A stretch of 36,109 nucleotides of DNA from positions 1-36,109 of the forward strand of contig NZ_QCZH01000029.1 of assembly GCF_003097655.1 (NCBI RefSeq). Reading direction: 5' to 3'. Made by a program: the position numbers and the translations under genes. The stretch is from Flavobacterium laiguense (lineage in GTDB: Bacteria; Bacteroidota; Bacteroidia; Flavobacteriales; Flavobacteriaceae). The notes beneath the pieces were generated by a model, which saw only the letters and a program-made list of their open reading frames with translations, had not been told where the DNA came from and did no database searches. This document shows, piece by piece, positions 32,045 through 36,109 of this stretch. How positions within the stretch are numbered: position 1 is the stretch's first letter; each line of letters opens with the position of its first letter.

Positions 32045-32998
32045 ATGAAAAAATATACAAATACAGGAAGTAAAGATACTCGTTCGGGTTTTGGAGCGGG
32101 AATGACTGAATTGGGTCAAAAGAATGAAAACGTAGTGGCACTTTGTGCTGATTTAATTGGATCATTGAAATTTGATGATTTCAAGAAAAATCACCCAGAG
32201 CGTTTTTTCCAAATTGGAATTGCAGAAGCGAATATGATTGGAATCGCTGCAGGATTAACAGTTGGAGGAAAGATTCCATTTACTGGAACTTTCGCTAACT
32301 TTTCTACAGGGAGAGTTTATGATCAGATTCGTCAATCGGTAGCGTATTCAGATAAAAATGTAAAAATTTGCGCTTCTCACGCAGGATTGACTCTTGGAGA
32401 AGATGGAGCTACACACCAAATTCTAGAAGACATTGGATTAATGAAAATGCTACCTGGAATGACTGTAATCAACACTTGTGATTACAATCAGACTAAAGCA
32501 GCTACATTAGCTCTTGCTGATCATCATGGTCCAGCGTATTTGCGTTTTGGCCGTCCGGTGGTGCCTAATTTTATGCCAGCTGACGAACCTTTCGTAATTG
32601 GAAAAGCGATTCTTTTAAGCGAAGGTACCGATGTAACGATTGTTGCAACAGGACATTTAGTTTGGGAAGCTCTTATTGCTGCCGAAGCATTGGAAGCAAA
32701 AGGAATTTCTGCCGAAGTAATCAATATCCATACCATTAAACCATTAGACGAAGAAGCAATTCTGAAATCATTGGCAAAAACCAAATGTATCGTTACTGCC
32801 GAAGAGCATAACATACTTGGTGGTCTTGGTGAAAGCATTTCCAGAGTATTAGCATTAAACACTCCAGCTCCTCAAGAGTTTGTGGCGGTTAATGACAGCT
32901 TTGGAGAATCTGGAACACCAGAACAATTAATGGAGAAATACAAATTAAACAATCAAGCGATTGTTGAAGCTGTAGAAAAAGTGATCAAAAGAAAGTAA
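32045..32998 (+). CDS. Transketolase, C-terminal (pyrimidine-binding) subunit
   Basis: Second half of the split transketolase, 317 residues. The pyrimidine-binding domain (about 1-165) has FFQIGIAEANMIGIAAGL with the catalytic glutamate, and the SHAGLTLGEDGATHQ stretch. The C-terminal domain (about 185-315) has ILLSEGTDVTIVATGHLV and HTIKPLDEEAI. It must pair with the product of the preceding gene to make an active site, since each chain supplies half. The split form is a known arrangement in many bacteria and archaea. A strong terminator follows. Confidence 0.94.
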   Translation: MKKYTNTGSKDTRSGFGAGMTELGQKNENVVALCADLIGSLKFDDFKKNHPERFFQIGIAEANMIGIAAGLTVGGKIPFTGTFANFSTGRVYDQIRQSVAYSDKNVKICASHAGLTLGEDGATHQILEDIGLMKMLPGMTVINTCDYNQTKAATLALADHHGPAYLRFGRPVVPNFMPADEPFVIGKAILLSEGTDVTIVATGHLVWEALIAAEALEAKGISAEVINIHTIKPLDEEAILKSLAKTKCIVTAEEHNILGGLGESISRVLALNTPAPQEFVAVNDSFGESGTPEQLMEKYKLNNQAIVEAVEKVIKRK

Positions 32999-33015
32999 TC
33001 TTTCCCTATAGATAT

Positions 33016-33056
33016 AAAATCCCATCTCGTTGTGAAAAATGAGATGGGATTTTTTT
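33016..33056 (+). terminator. Transketolase operon terminator
   Basis: AAAATCCCATCTC (33016-33028) pairs with GAGATGGGATTTT (33041-33053) over a 12-nt loop, with a T-run. Confidence 0.9.
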
Positions 33057-33072
33057 ATGGTTTGATTTTTTT

Positions 33073-33118
33073 AGTGAGATTACTTTGTTCAGATACCTAT
33101 CGGAACGAAGCAATCAAA
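33073..33118. repeat. Decayed copy of the 27-bp palindrome
   Basis: GTGAGATTACTTTGTTC and GGAACGAAGCAATC, separated by a short loop, are a worn version of 33165-33227. Only the right arm is still close to the consensus. Confidence 0.5.
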
Positions 33119-33164
33119 TACCGTATTATCCCAACAATTGAATCAGATTCGTTGCCCTTGTTAG

Positions 33165-33227
33165 TGAGATTGCTTCGTTCCTCGCAAAGACTCCACACAC
33201 GTCTTTGCGAGGAACGAAGCAATCTCA
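33165..33227. repeat. Perfect 27-bp inverted repeat (CGAGGAACGAAGCAATCT family)
   Basis: The arms 33165-33191 and 33201-33227 are exactly complementary, with loop TCCACACAC. The right arm contains GCGAGGAACGAAGCAATCTC, a sequence I recall as a dispersed palindrome in several unrelated bacterial lineages. The perfect stem next to a decayed copy (33073-33118) suggests a recent insertion or active conversion. Confidence 0.85.
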
Positions 33228-33273
33228 TTTGCAAAGCACAGTTTCTAGTTCCTTTCTTTGAGTAAAATACATC

Positions 33274-33311
33274 AAAAAAAATCCCAACTCATACACGAGT
33301 TGGGATTTTTT
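33274..33311. terminator. Terminator of the FKBP lipoprotein gene
   Basis: ATCCCAACTC (ending 33290) pairs with GAGTTGGGAT (from 33297) around ATACAC, with A and T runs on either side. It abuts the gene's stop codon and can work in both directions. Confidence 0.85.
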
Positions 33312-34334
33312 TTATTGATTCATTTTGATACAAGTTGCATCCAAATGTCTTTTCTTTCTTGTAGGCTCAGTTTGATTCCCTGAACAATCCGGAATTTTAT
33401 CAAATTCATAGTATTTTCCATTAGCATCTTTAACTTCTCCTCTTGTAGCATAATTATCGCCGTCATCATCAAAATCCAAGAAATCGGGAATTTCATCTTT
33501 ATCAGTATCATCAGGATTTGATACGCCTTTCAAAAAACTATTCATATACCTATCCCCATCTAAATCTTCTTGAAAAGAAGGAATTCCATCAGCATCATGA
33601 TCAAATCGTTTTAATGCGTATAGTTTTATACTAAACACCAAAGGAGAATAAGCCGGAATACCTGTTTTGACATCATTATAATATCCCATCCCAGAAGGAA
33701 GAAACATTACCCCTACTCCGAAATCATTATAAACTACCACACCATCATTTTTGGAAGAAAGCCAACCCGTTTTAAACTGAGGAAAACCTTCAGACCAACC
33801 ACGAATAACTCCAGTTCCTCCATCATGTGAGGTGCCATCTAAATTATATTGGACTTGGCCATTATTAGAAGAATAAAAAACCGTTCCATCCAATAAAGTA
33901 CCTTTGTTACCCGCAAAAACAGCATCTACGTTACAAGGATATTCACCTCCTGCAACTGGCGATCCTCCCTTTACACCTTCTCTGATGACAAGCGTGTACA
34001 CTTTATAAGTAATACCATGCAGACTTACATTTCTACTGGTTAATCTAGGAAGTGTAGGACTGTTTAAATAAGACCATAAAGATGGCTGACTTGCAGTATC
34101 AGTGATTTTTTTCATGGTTACATCTTGATCGTTTGGAAAGCCAGGATTATTTACTATTTCACTAATATAATTTGTTTTTAAATAATCCTCAATTGCTACA
34201 ATGTCCAAAGCATATTGTTCCCCAAAAGGTTTCGGTGGAGTTACGACGACATCATTATTATCATCTTTATTACATGAACTTATTGAAACGACTGTTGCAA
34301 TCAATAAAATAAAATAAAACTTAATTTTGCTCAT
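33312..34334 (-). CDS. FKBP-type peptidyl-prolyl isomerase-like lipoprotein
   Basis: A 340-residue envelope lipoprotein. The signal peptide ends SISSC, with lipid-anchored Cys21 followed by a DDNND stretch. The central FKBP-like domain (about 140-260) has GTVFYSS, VIRGWSEGFPQFKTG and MFLPSGMGYY, the usual active-site words. After it come Asp-rich repeats (DHDADGIPSFQEDLDGD, DDTDKDEIPDFLDFDDDGD) like thrombospondin type 3 calcium loops. The ATG at 34334 is preferred over 34358, because a -7 element occupies 34356-34363. It probably helps fold outer-membrane or surface proteins. Family assignment is good; role is inferred. Confidence 0.82.
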   Translation of the reverse strand: MSKIKFYFILLIATVVSISSCNKDDNNDVVVTPPKPFGEQYALDIVAIEDYLKTNYISEIVNNPGFPNDQDVTMKKITDTASQPSLWSYLNSPTLPRLTSRNVSLHGITYKVYTLVIREGVKGGSPVAGGEYPCNVDAVFAGNKGTLLDGTVFYSSNNGQVQYNLDGTSHDGGTGVIRGWSEGFPQFKTGWLSSKNDGVVVYNDFGVGVMFLPSGMGYYNDVKTGIPAYSPLVFSIKLYALKRFDHDADGIPSFQEDLDGDRYMNSFLKGVSNPDDTDKDEIPDFLDFDDDGDNYATRGEVKDANGKYYEFDKIPDCSGNQTEPTRKKRHLDATCIKMNQ

Positions 34335-34355
34335 TATTAGGTGCGGTTTAAGTCG

Positions 34356-34363
34356 CAAATATA
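34356..34363 (-). promoter_or_regulatory. -7 element of the FKBP lipoprotein gene
   Basis: Plus-strand CAAATATA is a minus-strand TATATTTG, 22 nt before the chosen ATG at 34334. No -33 TTG was found. Confidence 0.45.
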
Positions 34364-34374
34364 CATTAATGATT

Positions 34375-34382
34375 TACTTTTG
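34375..34382 (+). promoter_or_regulatory. -7 element of the S4-domain gene
   Basis: TACTTTTG matches TANNTTTG, 32 nt before the ATG at 34414. It is arranged divergently with the FKBP element 11 nt away. Confidence 0.45.
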
Positions 34383-34413
34383 TAAAGTATTTAACTTCGA
34401 TTTTAGAAAATTC

Positions 34414-34803
34414 ATGAGAATAGACAAATATTTATGGTGTGTTCGGTATTATAAAACCAGAAACATGGTAACCGAGGCTTGCAAAAAAAACCATATTACC
34501 GTAAATGGTATTGTAGCCAAACCTTCGAAGGAAGTTTTTCCTACCGATAAAATCACTTTCAGAAAAGACCAAATTACACAAATCATAACCGTACTGGATA
34601 TTCCAGATAATCGTGTAGGCGCCAAACTCGTTGATATGTATCGAAAAAACGAAACGCCACCCGAAGTCTATGCGCACTTAGAATTATTAAAACTATCGAA
34701 AGAGCATTATAGAAAAACTGGAGCCGGCAGACCTACCAAAAAAGACCGAAGAGATATTGATGAATTTGGAAATGAAATCAAAACGGAAGACGAAATAGAA
34801 TAA
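34414..34803 (+). CDS. S4-domain RNA-binding protein (Hsp15-like)
   Basis: A 129-residue protein with an N-terminal S4 domain (about 1-65): MRIDKYLWCVRYYKTRNMVT, then CKKNHITVNGIVAKPSKEV. The C-terminal part is charged (KKDRRDIDEFGNEIKTEDEIE). Hsp15 of E. coli (HslR) rescues stalled 50S subunits carrying nascent chains. The start at 34327 would add 29 residues over the promoter region, so the ATG at 34414 that opens the S4 domain is used. Its acidic tail is not typical of E. coli Hsp15, so the function is not certain to be the same. Confidence 0.85.
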   Translation: MRIDKYLWCVRYYKTRNMVTEACKKNHITVNGIVAKPSKEVFPTDKITFRKDQITQIITVLDIPDNRVGAKLVDMYRKNETPPEVYAHLELLKLSKEHYRKTGAGRPTKKDRRDIDEFGNEIKTEDEIE

Positions 34804-34861
34804 AACATTTAATTTCAGTTTTGGAACAGAAATTAATAATTCGATATTTGTCTAACTTATT

Positions 34862-34869
34862 TATCTTTG
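34862..34869 (+). promoter_or_regulatory. -7 element of the phosphoribosyltransferase gene
   Basis: TATCTTTG matches TANNTTTG, 25 nt before the ATG at 34895. No TTG lies 17-23 nt upstream. Confidence 0.4.
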
Positions 34870-34894
34870 AATAAATAATAATATAAAATACCCC

Positions 34895-35395
34895 ATGAGC
34901 AAAAACATCATCCTTACGAATCAACAAATAGAACACACCATTAAAAGAATTGCTTACCAAATTTACGAAACTTTTGTAGAGGAAGAAGAAATTGTGATAG
35001 CAGGAATCACTTCTAATGGCTATACGTTTGCCGAAAAGATTGCTCAAGTATTGGCTACTATTTCACCTATCAAGATTTCGCTTTGCGAAGTTCACATCAA
35101 TAAGCAAAATCCAGAACTAGCCATAACCACTTCCTTAACAAAAGAGCAATACAGCAATAAAGGCCTAATCCTTGTTGACGATGTATTGAGTTCTGGAACC
35201 ACATTAATCTATGCAGTAAGACATTTTCTTGATGTTCCTTTAAAAAAGTTTAAAACAGTAGTCCTTGTTGATAGAAACCACAAAAAGTTCCCCATTAAAG
35301 CCGATTTTAAAGGAATATCCCTTTCTACCTCACTCTTAGAACATGTAGATGTTGTTTTTGACACCAATGGCGATAGTTACGCCAGTTTAAGCTAA
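34895..35395 (+). CDS. Phosphoribosyltransferase-domain protein (PyrR-like)
   Basis: A 166-residue type I phosphoribosyltransferase. The PRPP loop is LILVDDVLSSGTT (about 91-103), with Asp95-Asp96 and the SGTT phosphate loop. The segment VIAGITSNGYTFAEKIA fits the preceding substrate-facing loop. Relatives include PyrR and hypoxanthine/xanthine enzymes, but the base specificity is not readable. No pyrimidine genes are near, so a PyrR regulator role is not supported by context. Its end overlaps the convergent aroK gene by 9 nt. Confidence 0.85.
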   Translation: MSKNIILTNQQIEHTIKRIAYQIYETFVEEEEIVIAGITSNGYTFAEKIAQVLATISPIKISLCEVHINKQNPELAITTSLTKEQYSNKGLILVDDVLSSGTTLIYAVRHFLDVPLKKFKTVVLVDRNHKKFPIKADFKGISLSTSLLEHVDVVFDTNGDSYASLS

Positions 35396-35905
35396 TAGAT
35401 TCAAAATATCATTTACCGTCTCTTCTATTGTTTTATCATCTACGCTCACTTTGTGCTGAGCGTAGTTGTAATAAAAACTTCTATCAAAAAGGTGCTTAGC
35501 TATAAACTCCTTCATTTCGGCTGCGCTTTTATCCGCTATAAGCGGTCGTTTGCTTTTATTAGCCACTAATCTATTAAATAAAGTATCAATTGATGCTTTA
35601 AGATAAATAGAAGTCACACCGTCCCCGTTTAATAATTCATGATTATTGGCATAGCAAGGCGTTCCGCCCCCCAAACCGATTATATTTTTTTCCGGTGAAT
35701 TCAATAATTCAACAAAAAAGGTATGTTCTAATTTTCTAAAATAGATCTCCCCATGGGTTTCAAAAATCTCTTTTATGGTCAAATTTACCTTTTTTTCGAT
35801 ATATTCGTCTAAATCAATATACGGAATTTGGATCATTCCAGAAAGCTTATTGGCTATTGTAGACTTACCACAACCCATATACCCTAATAATATAATTTTT
35901 TTCAT
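35387..35905 (-). CDS. aroK: Shikimate kinase
   Basis: Phosphorylates shikimate in the aromatic amino-acid pathway. The 172 residues match the family. The P-loop GYMGCGKST (8-16, Lys14) opens the chain, followed by DLDEYIEKK (shikimate-binding Asp), FRKLE and the GLGGGTPCY loop. The adenine/lid part includes NKSKRPL. It converges on the phosphoribosyltransferase gene, with a 9-nt tail-to-tail overlap. Its promoter (35957-35989) overlaps that of tRNA-Lys on the other strand. Confidence 0.95.
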   Translation of the reverse strand: MKKIILLGYMGCGKSTIANKLSGMIQIPYIDLDEYIEKKVNLTIKEIFETHGEIYFRKLEHTFFVELLNSPEKNIIGLGGGTPCYANNHELLNGDGVTSIYLKASIDTLFNRLVANKSKRPLIADKSAAEMKEFIAKHLFDRSFYYNYAQHKVSVDDKTIEETVNDILNLLA

Positions 35906-35956
35906 TTGAATAAGAGCCTACGTACTAAGGCGTTAAGATTTTTTACTAAAAAAAGA

Positions 35957-35989
35957 CAAATTTATAATAAAATAGCTTGGAAACTTCAA
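35957..35989 (-). promoter_or_regulatory. aroK promoter
   Basis: Plus-strand CAAATTTA (35957-35964) is a minus-strand TAAATTTG; CAA (35987-35989) gives TTG with a 22-nt spacer. It overlaps the rightward tRNA promoter. Confidence 0.5.
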
Positions 35990-36009
35990 AAAAAAGTCCT
36001 TATATTTGC
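35977..36009 (+). promoter_or_regulatory. tRNA-Lys promoter
   Basis: TTG (35977-35979), a 21-nt spacer and TATATTTG (36001-36008) match the consensus. The start region CACCCGC is the same as in the leftward array at the other end of the window. Confidence 0.7.
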
Positions 36010-36032
36010 ACCCGCATTCAAGGAAAGAATAT

Positions 36033-36105
36033 GACTCGATAGCTCAGTTGGTAGAGCACATCACTTTTAATGATGGGGTCCTGGGTTCGAGCCCCAGTCG
36101 GGTCA
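36033..36105 (+). tRNA. tRNA-Lys (anticodon TTT)
   Basis: A 73-nt cloverleaf. The acceptor arm GACTCGA pairs with TCGGGTC (one G-T pair), the D-loop is AGCTCAGTTGGTAGAGC, the anticodon stem CATCA/TGATG closes the loop CTTTTAA with anticodon TTT, and the T-loop is GGTTCGAGCCC. The discriminator base is A and CCA is not encoded (ACAAA follows). Confidence 0.96.
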
Positions 36106-36109
36106 CAAA

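Noticed and set aside
33032..33265. A 77-residue open frame after the transketolase genes
   Set aside because: It starts inside the terminator and runs through the 27-bp palindrome and its decayed copy; the protein sequence is a by-product of the repeats.

Overview
The window looks like a chromosomal segment of a Flavobacterium-like member of the Bacteroidota. The evidence is low GC, no Shine-Dalgarno-like leaders, promoters of the Bacteroidota type (TTG, about 20 nt, TANNTTTG) ahead of several genes, secreted proteins whose signal peptides end in A-x-S/G-Q, a split transketolase, a DUF2490 protein and a LuxR-type two-component pair. No phage, transposase or CRISPR array was found. The genus is inferred from gene content and protein resemblance, not from a 16S sequence.

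Layout. 1-987: three tandem leftward promoters about 122 nt apart, probably serving an rRNA operon beyond the left edge, then degenerate repeats. 988-4279: thrS-infC-rpmI-rplT, with infC apparently starting at AUA. 4367-14224, minus strand: an aspartate/asparagine cluster made of a DUF2490 protein, malic enzyme, AspT-type Asp/Ala exchanger, aspartase, periplasmic asparaginase, Dcu-type dicarboxylate carrier and an outer-membrane porin. 14504-17549: a secreted DNase-I-like protein, glutaminase, and a secreted protein of the family usually labelled asparagine synthetase B. 17639-23430: two paralogous histidine kinase/response regulator pairs separated by about 1.8 kb. 23672-29650, minus strand: dnaB, accA, an EamA transporter, an LptF/G permease and tgt. 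30157-30758: two rhodaneses between inverted copies of a structured repeat. 31099-32998: split transketolase. 33312-35905: FKBP-type lipoprotein, S4 RNA-binding protein, phosphoribosyltransferase and shikimate kinase. 36033-36105: tRNA-Lys.

The most notable observation is a 60-codon relic at 19407-19603 on the minus strand. It joins the N-terminus of the asparagine-synthetase-B-like protein (relative: 16287-17549) in frame to the C-terminal tail of DnaB (relative: 23672-25219), and it lies between the two sensor/regulator pairs. A tandem duplication of a segment running from the dnaB 3' end, through the kinase/regulator pair, to the 5' end of the asnB-like gene would leave exactly this fusion at its junction. 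It would also explain why there are two kinase/regulator pairs. The two copies have since diverged: one kinase is soluble, while the other has a membrane anchor and sits in a tight operon with a multi-pass membrane protein and a CPPxC-tailed protein.

The aspartate cluster could form a pathway. Asparagine is deamidated outside the cytoplasm, aspartate enters by AspT (in exchange for alanine) or Dcu, AspA makes fumarate and ammonia, and malic enzyme returns malate to pyruvate, the precursor of alanine. Fumarase and an alanine-forming enzyme are not in the window.
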